64,000 bases of DNA from Eledone cirrhosa. Taxonomy: Eukaryota > Mollusca > Cephalopoda > Octopoda > Eledonidae. Below, one piece after another: positions 37,801-43,950 of this stretch. The DNA is taken from the NCBI GenBank assembly GCA_964016885.1, contig OZ024740.1, positions 90,001 to 154,000 of the forward strand. The letters run 5' to 3'. Every line of letters begins with the position of its first letter. Position 1 is the first letter of the stretch. The position numbers were made by a program, and so were the translations under genes. Under the pieces are notes generated by a model. It did no database searches, was not told where the DNA came from, and saw nothing but the letters and a program-made list of their open reading frames with translations.

Positions 37801-40800
37801 CAAATTTATGAGATTTTGATGTTATTTATTTTGAAAACAATAGATTAACATCAGAGTGGCCAGTTACAGCTGGTTTGAACAGAAAGAGGTGAGAGAATTC
37901 TGGCCGGATAAGGCCAGTTTAAATGCTAATTCCATAAATTCCTCTACAACATAAATTTCTCCCTTACCATAAATTAATTTTCTGGGAGTTTTGAAATATT
38001 CTTTTTGTTCCTTTCTCAGAAATTCCATTTCAGAAACTAGCTTTTGTTGACAAAAAGACTTCAGCCCATTCTCGTATCATTTGGTCATGTTGCTGGTCAC
38101 ATGATGATGCCTACTTTGTCACAGCATCTCGGGATAAAAAGGTGAGGATTTAGTTTTGCTTATTGAAACAATACAAGCTCTAATGTTAGTGCAGCTATAT
38201 TTTTGTTATTTCTGTTTACTTTTTACATATATATATAATCACTTATGTGTCATAATGCCTGTCATATGTCACCTGTTCTGACCTAGGTAATTTTCTGGAC
38301 TTGTCCTCCACTCAGTTCAACTAAAGATGACATCTGTGTTAAACCAAAAGACAGTTTCACATTCAGTGATTCAGTGACAGCTGTTGACATGGCTCCTACA
38401 GTCATACCTGACAATAACAGGTAAGTAAACATCTCCCCCTCTCCTTCTCTCTCGACTTATATTTTGAACAACTATATTTCATTTTACTATAAAGACTGAT
38501 GTGAAGATGTTATAAAATAACTTATAAAATTGGGTGAAGACCCTTAAAAATGGAAGAAAAAAAGTTACCATCCCCTCAAAGCTTTGTAAAAGTCTGACAG
38601 ATCGACTACATATATATTTGTTTAATATTTCCTTGGAATTCAAGTATATTATCACATCTGTCAGTAACAGCTGTGATAATTGTAATAATAGCTATATCAT
38701 CACTCTCGACATGACATGACATTGTCTAAAGTCTGTCTTGAGCCTCCAGGCTCATCAGGCCGGTGCTTAGTCTGGTTTCCGTGGTGTTAAGCAACTGAGA
38801 GTACAACCCACCCTCCCTGGACATGACGCCAGTCGATCACTGGGTTAAATCCCCAGCTATTGCTGGTACTCATTTTCAGCTGAGTATACTGGAGTAACGT
38901 GAAATGAAGCGTTTTGCTTAAGAACACAACCCAGTCCAGGAATCGAATCTACAACATTATGGTCTTAAGTTCAACGCCCTAACCCCTGGCCACACACCTC
39001 CACCATAAATGATGTAATTTTCGGTTCACTTGAAGTTTTTGTTTTACTTGTGAAAATAAAAACAAAAGAATCCAAAATCAAGAGAGATTGAATGTAGGTT
39101 TGCTAGATCTACAAAAAACTACCCTAAAAATGATAGTGTAAATATGTTCAACAACAACTCTATTAAATAAGGGTTGATTCTAAAATAACTTGAGAAATAA
39201 ATACCAGGTGGAGGTTGATAGTGAGGGGTTGCTAATTTTAACCTATTCATTACCATATATCTAATAGAATACAATCTATTTCAATTAATTAATGTTTATT
39301 AAGATAGTAATTTAACATGGTTCTTAAATAAAATTGTTTTTAATTGAAATAGGGTCCGTATTAACCCTTTAGCATTTAAACTGGCTGTATCCAACCAGAA
39401 TTCCCTTGCCTCTTTCTGTTCAAACCAGTTGTAACTGGCCACTCATACAGATGTTAAGGTATTGTACTCAAAATAAATATTAAAATTTCATTTACCATGA
39501 AAATACAATAATAAATATAGAGTAATGTAAATGCTAATGGGTTAAGAGATAAACACCAGAGAACATAAAAGTAGGTTTGCTAGGTACAACTGATACTACC
39601 TTTAATGCCAACCATGCTCAGCTCAAACTTGACTATCAACTTCAGACTATCAACTCCAATGTATCTTCACCTATATTTTACACATGTACATCATACACAT
39701 TAGTTTGTCTGCTGTTTATTATGTTTATAATAAATAATCTATCCAAGTGAAGTTTATAGCTGGGTAAATGTCATTTCTACTGCTAAACACTCAATCTCTT
39801 AATTTCCGAAGTGGAGTCTGTTTTATGTAAAGTGGAGAAGACTCTTTAGTCTTGCTGGGAACAAGGCAACTTTTCTAGTGTTGATGCCATGAATGGAAAG
39901 TACTTGGTAGGTAAAGCAACTTCTAGTACAACAATAAAATGCACCTAGTACACTCTATAAAGTGGTTGGCAAATCGAGACCATAGTTTAGACTTAGAGGA
40001 GCTAAAAGTTCTTAGTACCACAAATTACACCCTGTACACTCTGTAAAGTGGTTGATCATAGGATATAAAGCCATAGACACCATACCAAATTAGATCATGT
40101 CAGATGTGGTCCTCCAACCCTTCGAAGATAGTAACTTTGTATAAGAACTAATTCAAACGAGAATGACTTATCCAATCTATGTCAGCATGGAAGGCAGATA
40201 TAACATGTTGAGCCATGTCAATTGGAGCAAACAGGTTTTGTTACTGAGGGACACAACACAGATTTGAACTCATAACCACCTGCAATCTAGAACCTTCACA
40301 TCATAACCCTTGGACCTCATTTCACCATTCTAACTATTGTTGTTACTATTGCAGGTACTTGCTCAGTATTGGTTTGGAAAGTGGTATAATAGAATTGGTA
40401 TCTTGGTCACCTGACCAAACAACATGGCAACAGTTGAAAGTCTTGGATTCGTATCCTTTTATACAGAACCATTCCTTTGTTATGCCATAATAATTAAGGT
40501 TAATTAAATACTTATTGTATGTCTCTTATTAAATACAGCTCATTACCTGAAATGTATTAATTAAACATAACAAAATCAGTTAATTGTTGCACACTGAGAT
40601 GCATTATATATCGTTTTTACATGTTTTTCCTCGCTTGCATGGGTTGGACGGGTCCTCAGCTACGCATCTCTCCACTTGTTGCATTCCTCTACTGTGGCTT
40701 CCTTCCACTGGGATTTCCTGGCATTTCTTCACCCATCAGTCATTGTCCATGTACATCACGTCTCCATACCAATGCAGTCTTCCCGCTTGTACACCACTTT

Positions 40801-42216
40801 GGATTCCTCTTAAACCCAGCTCCTTTTTCAGTTCATCTAAGCTCTGCCTTTCTCTCACAATTACACATCCAACAAAACATGGTTGCTTCATTTCTCTCCA
40901 GCCTCACACTTAACACACAGGTGTCATACAGCCATCCTTTTGTATATAGAGAGAGAAACTATTTGTTGTCAACAGTATATAACTGTTGAAATGGCAAGAG
41001 CTCAGCCAATGGCCTCCTGACTCATTCATATAGCCATACTCTACTACCCCAAGTATCGAGTACACTGGTGAGTAATGGTCTAACCAGTTTCTAACTGAAT
41101 CCATCCTAATTTATATATACACCTGTACACAGGTATCAAATTAGCAGGTGTTAGAATGTTAGATTAAATACTTTGCAATAATTAATCCAGCTCTCTGATC
41201 TCTCATTTCCAACCTGAACAACTTTGTGGTATCTCTTCTGACAGTGTTTCAAATTCCCTACTCTCTCTAATCTGCACTTGGCTATCATGGACAAAATAGG
41301 AAACTGACATGGTTGCTGAGACTTTGTCTAGCAGGGGATCACAAATACCTGCTTAAAAATATATATATATATACAGGGTATCCCAAAAATGTATACCACT
41401 TCAATTACCTGTACAAGCAATATTTATTAGAATACTGTTGAAGTGTGAATACATATTTTTGGGACCCCCTGTATAAACCCTCAGAGTGAGTAGAGGTGAA
41501 GTAGGGGCTTCATTATAGGTTTGCATATTCTCTGAGAGTTACTTAGATATGTATTATCCACAAAAGTTCTCTATAATTATCTACCTACATAATGAACATA
41601 TTCACACCTATTACACAGGTGTGTACTGTATCTTAACTACATTCATACTGCAGCATAGACAAATTATTAAGAAGCTCACATCATTATAAGATCCTGGTTC
41701 TCTTCCCATTGTGTAATGTCTTGGGCAAGTAACATTTACTGTAGCCACAGATCAACTCAAGCTTCAAGAGTAAAATTTGGAAGGTGGAAACTGTGGAAGT
41801 CCGTCAAATGGACTGTACCTATAATTCAAAGTGCCAGCCATGTCTGTATAATAGCCACAGGCAGACTATTCAATTGATCAAATAAATGAAGCATTCAATG
41901 CCAAAACCAACAGAGAGGACCATTCCAGTTCCATATTCTACATACATTACAATGATCTTAGCCACTATTCCCTAATCAAGCAGGGTCTGAAAAAACTCTT
42001 TCCTCAGATCAACTGGTGAGTATCCCTGAAGACAGATAGTTATATTTCCTTATGTCTGCTATAATTTCTCATCATTTAACTGTGAAGAGACTGAAATTCT
42101 CCAGAGTTAAAGACCACCACCAACAGAATAAAGAGGATCGCACCAATCCACAGTTTATGCTGGCATCCTGTGGAAATGACCACTCCGTCCGAATTTTTAA
42201 CATCTCTCTTCATTAA
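5451..42216 (+). CDS. ELP2: Elongator complex protein 2 (ELP2), 18 exons, 5' end missing
   Basis: ELP2 is the double WD40 propeller scaffold of Elongator, which modifies wobble uridines of cytoplasmic tRNAs. The translated exons follow the human protein in order: [164 protein letters not shown] and a final [13 protein letters not shown]. About 760 codons are visible, against a human protein of about 826, so roughly 75 N-terminal residues lie upstream of the window. All splice phases match. Introns are swollen by two large tandem arrays. The last intron looks U12-type and its acceptor is uncertain. Confidence 0.95.
5704..5870. mobile_element. hAT-type MITE
   Basis: Terminal repeats CAGTGGTTCCCAAA and TTTGGGAAACCCTG lie inside an 8-bp target duplication CTGTAGGA (5696-5703) and CTCTAGGA (5871-5878), one mismatch. 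No coding capacity. Sits in an ELP2 intron. Confidence 0.75.
6235..6418 (+). CDS. ELP2: ELP2 exon 2 (visible numbering)
   Basis: Acceptor ATTCCAG, donor GTAAGC. Encodes [18 protein letters not shown] through [16 protein letters not shown], a complete WD blade. Ends with one base of a split codon that the next exon completes. Confidence 0.93.
6665..6835 (-). mobile_element. Degenerate LINE 3'-end fragment
   Basis: Minus-strand match to the LINE 3' region, with TTTAACATCCATTTTCCATG and GGATGCCCTTCCTAACACCA on the plus strand. The (CAT)n tail has largely decayed. Confidence 0.65.
6840..7705. other. Intronic DNA, little recognised
   Basis: ELP2 intron. Only a weak SINE-like piece (TGTGTTCAAATCCCAG near 7368) is visible; no exon or complete repeat was recognised. 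Confidence 0.5.
7711..8559 (-). mobile_element. Mariner element, internally deleted and truncated
   Basis: The minus-strand 5' end (8559) keeps the terminal repeat CGAGGTGTGTCAGAAAAG next to a TA at 8560-8561. The other terminal repeat is missing, and the element stops near 7711 within the 3' untranslated region. The body carries a transposase pseudogene with the same internal deletion as the copy at 56925-58501. Confidence 0.88.
7760..8450 (-). pseudogene. Mariner transposase pseudogene
   Basis: The start [19 protein letters not shown] at about 8367-8310 runs into a stop. It continues as [19 protein letters not shown], the helix-turn-helix region ([34 protein letters not shown]), [16 protein letters not shown] and the first catalytic aspartate in [13 protein letters not shown]. 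The frame then jumps straight to [20 protein letters not shown], which is near the C-terminus of mariner transposases. Roughly 100 residues with the second and third catalytic acids are absent, so it cannot be a working transposase. Seven residues after FEWCK are also missing relative to the second copy. Confidence 0.88.
8719..8799 (+). CDS. ELP2: ELP2 exon 3
   Basis: Acceptor TTCCTCAG, donor GTAAGT. Encodes [20 protein letters not shown] and ends SPVTSS plus one base. It corresponds to the human LNFGNGFALAL stretch between two blades. Confidence 0.92.
9021..18415. repeat. 9.4 kb tandem array of a 26-bp unit
   Basis: Unit: GTTAGTGTAG, then TAACAACACTGTCCTG. About 360 units lie inside one ELP2 intron. 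Variants recur: ATACTGTCC, ACAGTCC, ATTGCCC, and short units with ACTCCTGG. The unit carries TAG and TAA, so no long frame exists. Larger blocks are themselves repeated (see findings). The true copy number could differ if the assembly collapsed or expanded the array. Confidence 0.97.
18416..18678. other. Intron sequence with no feature
   Basis: Unique-looking intron sequence between the 26-bp array and the next ELP2 acceptor. Confidence 0.5.
18679..18743 (+). CDS. ELP2: ELP2 exon 4
   Basis: Acceptor AATTTCAG, donor GTATGT. Encodes [20 protein letters not shown] and GQ, a WD blade edge matching the human ILACGNDDCRIHIF. The flanking introns are 9.9 kb upstream and 0.6 kb downstream. Confidence 0.93.
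19347..19413 (+). CDS. ELP2: ELP2 exon 5
   Basis: Acceptor CTTCCAG, donor GTAACA. Encodes [20 protein letters not shown] and VE. The GHDDW motif matches human GHEDW. Confidence 0.93.
19475..19680. repeat. Unclassified dispersed repeat (copy 1 of 3)
   Basis: CTGTCAGAAGCAACCGTCTC and its surroundings recur at 24185-24560 and 56640-56900. The minus-strand translation contains [19 protein letters not shown], which suggests the C-terminal coding end of another non-LTR element. Family not identified. Confidence 0.6.
19690..20075. mobile_element. LINE or SINE tail fragments
   Basis: A plus-strand tail (GTCTAACCCATGCTAGCGTG then GGAAAATAGACGTTAAATGA) lies at 19715-19765. A SINE head and a minus-strand tail starting (CAT)n TTTAACGTC lie at 19975-20071. 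All are short and decayed. Confidence 0.65.
20244..20288. repeat. (TA)n and T-run microsatellite
   Basis: Pure TA repeat followed by a T run, in an ELP2 intron. The 20290-20640 stretch after it is AT-rich with nothing recognised. Confidence 0.9.
20650..20713 (+). other. Strong RNA hairpin candidate
   Basis: TGGAAGCTCCTGGATAG and CTATCCGGGAGCTTCCA pair over 17 positions (one U-G wobble) around a 5-base loop ATTGA. Outside this, CCATT and AATGG extend the stem imperfectly. Could be a tiny inverted-repeat transposon or a transcribed hairpin. Confidence 0.6.
20753..21161. mobile_element. Foldback MITE with about 120-bp terminal inverted repeats
   Basis: The left arm from TTATGAAGAGAGAAGAAAC to about 20875 is repeated in inverted form from about 21043 to 21161, nearly without mismatch. 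The arms contain CCTAGATTCCTCGACTAC and GTTTCGTGGCATAAAC. The 165-bp centre is unique and has no frame. The ends lie in TA-rich DNA, so the target duplication is ambiguous. Confidence 0.85.
21363..22122 (+). mobile_element. 5'-truncated LINE, divergent subfamily
   Basis: Coding remains 21363-21845: [65 protein letters not shown]. This is the C-terminal domain of the LINE reverse-transcriptase protein, joined to a preceding (TA)n run. The 3' untranslated region differs from the main subfamily (GTTGTCCTGTTG-type segment near the tail) and ends in GATGTTGATGA before another (TA)n run. It inserted into TA repeats. Confidence 0.88.
22605..22790. repeat. Imperfect GGTGGTATGACT minisatellite
   Basis: Short imperfect units around GCTGGTGGTATGACTGGT. 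The + and - frames stay open by chance of composition; they are not genes. The preceding 22130-22600 stretch is AT-rich intron with nothing recognised. Confidence 0.8.
22840..23010 (+). CDS. ELP2: ELP2 exon 6
   Basis: Acceptor TTGTATAG, donor GTATAC. Encodes [20 protein letters not shown], then a charged linker ([20 protein letters not shown]) ending DVQSK. The linker matches the variable human segment after RIWKL. Confidence 0.94.
23011..23533. other. ELP2 intron, SINE-like scraps only
   Basis: A short duplication is visible: AGCAGTGATGTTTCTG occurs near 23127 and 23184. No exon or full element. Confidence 0.5.
23534..23629 (+). CDS. ELP2: ELP2 exon 7
   Basis: Acceptor GTTTATAG, donor GTAAAC. 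Encodes [20 protein letters not shown] and [18 protein letters not shown] is identical to human. Confidence 0.94.
24028..24654. mobile_element. piggyBac-like MITE, family B, with nested repeat
   Basis: Flanked by TTAA on both sides (24024-24027, 24655-24658). Ends CCCTTTCATTACC and GGTATCAAAAGGG are inverted repeats. The element is split by the unclassified repeat at about 24185-24560. A related copy starts at 48909 and a fragment lies at 39237-39340. Confidence 0.75.
24185..24560. repeat. Unclassified dispersed repeat (copy 2 of 3), nested
   Basis: Shares CTGTCAGAAGCAACCGTCTC and GATCCCCAAGAGAGACCAGC with the copies at 19475 and 56640. It contains a G run at 24209-24222. It lies inside the family B MITE, so it inserted later. 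Confidence 0.65.
24960..25060 (+). CDS. ELP2: ELP2 exon 8
   Basis: Acceptor TTTTCCAG, donor GTAAGA. Encodes [20 protein letters not shown] and [24 protein letters not shown] is identical to human. Confidence 0.95.
25061..25683. other. ELP2 intron with degraded repeat
   Basis: TA-rich repeats at 25120-25230, then a GC-richer stretch with ACCCTGGTCTGGTGAGG-like sequence at 25240-25530 that looks like an old dispersed repeat of unknown family. Confidence 0.5.
25684..25806 (+). CDS. ELP2: ELP2 exon 9
   Basis: Acceptor CTAAACAG, donor GTAAGT. Encodes [20 protein letters not shown] and [31 protein letters not shown] is identical to human. Confidence 0.96.
25811..26003. repeat. 48-bp tandem repeat, 4 units
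   Basis: Unit built from TTTCTAGACATTGTCCTAGA followed by CTTAGCTCTG and ATAATATTATTACTGTAG. It begins only 5 bases after the ELP2 exon 9 donor. Confidence 0.9.
26040..26560. other. ELP2 intron, nothing recognised
   Basis: AG-rich stretch at 26250-26450; no exon or repeat identified. Confidence 0.5.
26565..26790 (+). mobile_element. Degenerate tRNA-derived SINE pieces
   Basis: GAGTTCAAATTC, CTTTGCCTTTCATCTTTATG and GGGTCGATAATATAAAGTA match the SINE core; a second B-box-like GAGTTCAAATAC follows at 26746. Confidence 0.7.
27035..27240 (-). mobile_element. tRNA-derived SINE
   Basis: On the plus strand the copy reads GTATTACTGGTACTTTATTT then TATCGACCC, GATGAAAGACAAAG and the tRNA-like head ending GATACTGCCATCCAGTGCCC. 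Confidence 0.8.
27456..27611 (+). CDS. ELP2: ELP2 exon 10
   Basis: Acceptor ATTATCAG, donor GTAAGG. Encodes [20 protein letters not shown], then [20 protein letters not shown] and [11 protein letters not shown]. The exon edge GGATATCACACAG resembles the repeat that fills the next intron. Confidence 0.94.
27640..28705. repeat. 52-bp composite minisatellite
   Basis: Two alternating subunits: TGGTGGATATGATACTGTTG with TCTGTGGTAG, and TGGTGGATATCACACTTGTC with TG. About 20 composite units with local rearrangements fill the intron right after exon 10. Open frames on both strands are compositional artefacts. Confidence 0.92.
28800..28833. repeat. (TA)n microsatellite
   Basis: CA then TA repeats; the SINE that follows inserted next to it. 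Confidence 0.9.
28834..29172 (-). mobile_element. tRNA-SINE sharing the LINE 3' tail
   Basis: Read on the minus strand: tRNA-like head GGCTTAGTGGTTAGAGCATT (A box) and GGTTGTGAGTTCAATTCTC (B box), a middle with CTTGAGCAAGAGAC and GGTTCGTGTTAGGAAGGGCA, then a tail ending in (ATG)n. The 3' half matches the LINE 3' end, so the LINE probably mobilised it. Confidence 0.88.
29303..29497 (+). CDS. ELP2: ELP2 exon 11
   Basis: Acceptor CTTCACAG, donor GTCAGT. Encodes [40 protein letters not shown] and a tail ending [19 protein letters not shown] is identical to human. Confidence 0.96.
29498..29984. other. ELP2 intron with old local duplications
   Basis: Imperfect repeats around AGCCCCAGGTCAGTCCTGA-like words at 29560-29790 (unit about 50-55 bp, badly decayed). 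Confidence 0.5.
30040..30290 (+). mobile_element. Decayed LINE or SINE 3' end
   Basis: GGTATAGGAAGAGCATCCAG and CAACCCATGTCAACATGGAA are weak matches to the common 3' end. It ends where an inverted tail begins. Confidence 0.55.
30291..30592 (-). mobile_element. LINE 3' end, divergent subfamily
   Basis: Starts (CAT)n then CACCGTTTTATGTCC and CTAGCATGGGTTAGACGGG. It carries the same GTTGTCCTGTTG and AGCTGACC segments as the copy at 21363-22122, so both belong to one subfamily. Confidence 0.8.
30678..30834 (+). CDS. ELP2: ELP2 exon 12
   Basis: Acceptor TGTTTTCAG, donor GTTTGT. Encodes [20 protein letters not shown], then an acidic variable stretch ([20 protein letters not shown]) and [18 protein letters not shown] is identical to human; this is the inter-propeller region. 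Confidence 0.95.
30860..31120. repeat. GTT-rich microsatellite
   Basis: Interrupted (TTG)n with TTATCA and TTATTA variants. Poly-leucine and poly-cysteine frames across it are artefacts. Confidence 0.95.
31126..31582 (+). mobile_element. tRNA-SINE core interrupted by a second SINE
   Basis: TTTGCCTTTCATCCTTACTG and GGGTCGATAAAATAAAGTAC (31145-31188) resume after an insertion as TGTACTGGGTAATTGCTGGC and CTTGTGCCAAGAGTAGAAAC (31534-31574). The head is missing, and a run of (ATT)n follows. Confidence 0.82.
31189..31533 (-). mobile_element. tRNA-SINE with LINE tail, nested
   Basis: Same family as 28834-29172, with the tail (CAT)n at its left end and the tRNA-like head (GGTTAGAGCATTAGCC on the minus strand) at its right. 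It splits the older SINE. Confidence 0.88.
31825..31955 (+). CDS. ELP2: ELP2 exon 13
   Basis: Acceptor TGTCTTCAG, donor GTAAGG. Encodes [40 protein letters not shown] and SACK, opening the second propeller. Close to human [16 protein letters not shown]. Confidence 0.96.
31990..32170 (+). mobile_element. SINE 3' half (family seen at 38735-39003)
   Basis: GAAAATGAGTACCAGCAATA, GGGGTTTAACC, ATAGACTGGCATCCTGTCCAG and TGATGAGCCTCCGAGCTTGAG match the inverted copy at 38735-39003. Confidence 0.75.
32315..32525 (+). mobile_element. tRNA-derived SINE, second subtype
   Basis: Head GAATTGGCAGTCGTTAGAAT, B box GAGTTCAAATCCCGC, core CTTTCATCC and GTCGATAAAAAAGTACCAGT, then CTTCCTCTATATCTCTTTCT. The same subtype occurs at 47826-48010 and 48058-48250. 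Confidence 0.8.
32695..32875 (+). CDS. ELP2: ELP2 exon 14
   Basis: Acceptor ATTCTCAG, donor GTTGGT. Encodes [40 protein letters not shown] and [20 protein letters not shown] and VSRDRTW match human. Confidence 0.95.
32949..37378. repeat. 4.4 kb tandem array of a 53-bp unit
   Basis: Unit: CTCCCTATAAACTACACCAC, then CTCTCTCTTCCCTACCCTGT and CAAATCCCTTCAT. About 84 units with few variants (CCCC for CTCT, CCAACC for CCTACC, AATCG for AATCC, ACATCCCTTTGTC). It lies in the intron between ELP2 exons 14 and 15 and is pyrimidine-rich on the transcribed sense strand. Confidence 0.97.
37446..37773 (+). mobile_element. tRNA-SINE with LINE tail
   Basis: Head GAGGCATGTGCTTAGAGCAT and GGTTGTGAGTTCAATTCTC, middle CTTGAGCAAGACACTTTATT, 3' part GAGGTTGGTGTTAGGAAGGG, tail AAATGAAATGATGATGA. 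Confidence 0.9.
37840..37935 (-). mobile_element. piggyBac-like MITE family A, fragment
   Basis: Inverted partial copy: GTGGCCAGTTACAGCTGGTT and AGAGGTGAGAGAATTCTGGC match the elements at 39365, 44441 and 46808. Outer ends are lost. Confidence 0.65.
38020..38141 (+). CDS. ELP2: ELP2 exon 15
   Basis: Acceptor CTTTCTCAG, donor GTGAGG. Encodes [40 protein letters not shown] and [12 protein letters not shown] is the human counterpart. Confidence 0.95.
38287..38420 (+). CDS. ELP2: ELP2 exon 16
   Basis: Acceptor TGACCTAG, donor GTAAGT. Encodes [40 protein letters not shown] and a split arginine (AG|G). Confidence 0.94.
38735..39003 (-). mobile_element. tRNA-derived SINE
   Basis: On the minus strand the head reads GGCCAGGGGTTAGGGCGTTG with B box GTAGATTCGATTCCTGG. 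The body has GCATTTCACGTTACTCCAGT-like sequence and ends near CCTGATGAGCCTGGAGGCTC. The opposite-strand copy is at 31990-32170. Confidence 0.8.
39237..39345. mobile_element. piggyBac-like MITE family B, fragment
   Basis: TTAACCTATTCATTACCATA and TCTAATAGAATACAATC match the left part of the elements at 24028 and 48909. Confidence 0.6.
39365..39541. mobile_element. piggyBac-like MITE family A
   Basis: TTAA duplicated at 39361-39364 and 39542-39545. Inverted ends CCCTTTAGCATTTAAA and AAATGCTAATGGG. No coding capacity. TTAA targets and CCC-starting ends are typical of piggyBac. Confidence 0.8.
39546..40354. other. ELP2 intron, decayed repeats
   Basis: Weak matches to retroposon 3' ends (CTATGTCAGCATGGAAGGCA at 40176) and a SINE B-box-like GATTTGAACTCATAACC at 40261. 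Nothing else recognised. Confidence 0.5.
40355..40450 (+). CDS. ELP2: ELP2 exon 17, with U12-type donor
   Basis: Acceptor CTATTGCAG. Encodes [31 protein letters not shown] and two bases of a serine codon. The sequence right after is GTATCCTTTT, the consensus of U12-type 5' splice sites. Reading through would give only 13 more codons and a stop, so splicing here is well supported. Confidence 0.9.
40610..40965 (-). mobile_element. Degenerate LINE 3' fragment
   Basis: CGCTTGCATGGGTTGGACGG at the left, then plus-strand words GTACATCACGTCTCCATACC and TTACACATCCAACAAAACAT that are the antisense of the RRLRWYGHV and RWMCNSN coding segments. Confidence 0.7.
41374..41471. mobile_element. Small Tc1/mariner-type MITE
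   Basis: Ends CAGGGTATCCCAAAAATGTA and TACATATTTTTGGGACCCCC are inverted repeats with TA at 41372-41373 and 41472-41473. Only 98 bp long. Flanks 41105-41370 and 41475-42040 show no other clear feature. Confidence 0.8.
42066..42216 (+). CDS. ELP2: ELP2 last exon (start uncertain)
   Basis: Encodes [40 protein letters not shown] and SLH before TAA at 42214-42216. SHHLTVKRL aligns with human SHTLAIRKL, so the exon should start before 42070. No AG lies upstream in a usable phase. Starts at 42063 or 42066 keep the frame and would make the intron end in AT, 10 or 13 bases after a U12 branch-like TTCCTTA at 42046-42052. The only phase-compatible AG gives a start at 42090 and would drop the conserved segment. 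Confidence 0.85.
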
Positions 42217-42221
42217 GAATC

Positions 42222-42227
42222 AATAAA
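42222..42227 (+). terminator. Candidate ELP2 poly(A) signal
   Basis: AATAAA six bases after the stop codon. A very short 3' untranslated region would result; a later signal cannot be excluded. Confidence 0.5.
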
Positions 42228-43502
42228 TATAACAAGTATATTTCATAACGAGTTTTTTAATTAACTTTTTAATATTTCAGCTGACATCTCTTACAATGCC
42301 AGATCAGATCCAATAATATATATTTCTTTATTTATTCATACATCAGATGTCTATTTTATATCAGTGTCAATGTTTACAGGTTCAATGTAATTCTGAGAGA
42401 GTGACAAATACTGTTGAACTTAACATATCAAGAAAATTCCTTGCATTAACTTCTTGAGTCATCCCTCTTTCAAAGGTAAAGCATTCCTTTTGCTTTTTCT
42501 AATAGCTAGAATATGTGTGGCTCGTCACACCTGCATAAACATCCATGCCACTGACCATGCAACTCATTTCTACAGGTGAGTAAACTGGAGCAACATGAAA
42601 TAGTGTCTTGCTCAAGGACACAATGTAGGAAGTTCATTAAATATGACAGAAATGATAACATTTAGAGAATATAATCAACGAAAAATATTTTTTTAATATT
42701 GTATAAAATATATAACTCTTTCAGTAGTAAAATATCAACAATGTTATAATTTCACAATTGTAAATATAAGTTTCAAATTCCAGCACATCTTTACTCAACT
42801 TCAGGGATCAAATATATCACAACCAACTGGAGAGAAGTATTGAAAAATATATAATGAATAAATAATTGTTTCTACTTTTGGCACAAGGCCAGCAATAACC
42901 CAGTACATTACTGGTACTTTATTTTATCGACCCCCGTAAGGATGAAAGGCAAAGTTAACCTCTACCGATCCACCACCATAACGAATAAATAATGCTTTGT
43001 CCTCTCACTACAAGTTTACAAAAGAGATGGTGTTAGTCAGTTGAATTGATACTCGTATAGCACTGGTATTTTAACTTCTTGGTGATGAAATACTAAACAG
43101 TGACCATAGGATTTGAAATATGTGGTGATGGTTGAATTACTGCAAGGCACTTGTTCTCACTGACCTCTTGATAATAGCTTTGGTTTTATTAAAGACTTTT
43201 CAAAGTTATTCTCTATTTAAAACAGAGCCTAAAAAGGCTATGGGCAGTGCCTCACAGCATACAAAGAAAGAGTTTAATGAACTAAATAAGAAATAATAGA
43301 TGTTCGAAATTTAAAAGACTTTATACCTTCCATATTAGGAGTTAAGGAGTATAGGTTCTGTTGTGCTCCCATCCCATACCAGGAGTATAGGCTCTGTTGT
43401 GCTTCTTGCATTAATAAATGAACAAAATATAGTTTTTAAAATATCCTAGGGTGGCCACGGTGCAGTAGAAATATATTGCAGGGTGGCTTTAGTTCAGGTA
43501 GC
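42228..43502. other. Spacer between convergent genes
   Basis: Holds a minus-strand SINE piece at 42868-42985 (GGTACTTTATTTTATCGACC) and a small tandem duplication near 43345 and 43381 (AGGAGTATAGG, TCTGTTGTGCT). No gene seen. Confidence 0.6.
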
Positions 43503-43508
43503 TTTATT
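43503..43508 (-). terminator. Candidate BARD1 poly(A) signal
   Basis: TTTATT on the plus strand, AATAAA on the minus strand, about 92 bases past the BARD1 stop. Confidence 0.5.
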
Positions 43509-43599
43509 TGCTAAAAAAAACAACAAAATCTTGGTCCATAAGACAAATAACTATGTGTGACCCTCAATTTAGTAAGAGAAAATCTGTTGAGGGGGTCCA

Positions 43600-43950
43600 C
43601 TAAGACTGAGGTACTATTCCATGTAGTTTACCAAGAAAGAAGGTTGCTATACACTCCATAAGGGAAGACACTGAGACAGTACATAGTTTAGGGTGTTGAT
43701 GGACTGGGAGGTCACTAGTTTTCTCAGCATATATAATAAACAATCCACACTGGTTGATATTGTTATCACAGTTAACAGCATGATATGGAACAGTCAAGTT
43801 GAGCTCACTGAGTATATGAGGTCTTGGTTCTCGTGACAATACTTGACCACCACCCTGCTTTACTAAATCCATCAATTGTTCTTTGGTTGGTACTGGAGGG
43901 TTGTATGCACCATAAAAGTAGAACTGACAGCCATCAAATAAACGAGGTAG
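43600..43950 (-). CDS. BARD1: BARD1 last exon, BRCT2
   Basis: Minus-strand acceptor CCTACAG. Encodes LPRLFDGCQFYFYGAYNPPV through LHGIVPQS, then TAG at 43600-43602. QGGGQVLSREPRP matches human AGGGQILSRKPKP. The C-terminal 15 residues are not conserved with human. Confidence 0.96.
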   Translation of the reverse strand, partial: LPRLFDGCQFYFYGAYNPPVPTKEQLMDLVKQGGGQVLSREPRPHILSELNLTVPYHAVNCDNNINQCGLFIIYAEKTSDLPVHQHPKLCTVSVSSLMECIATFFLGKLHGIVPQS

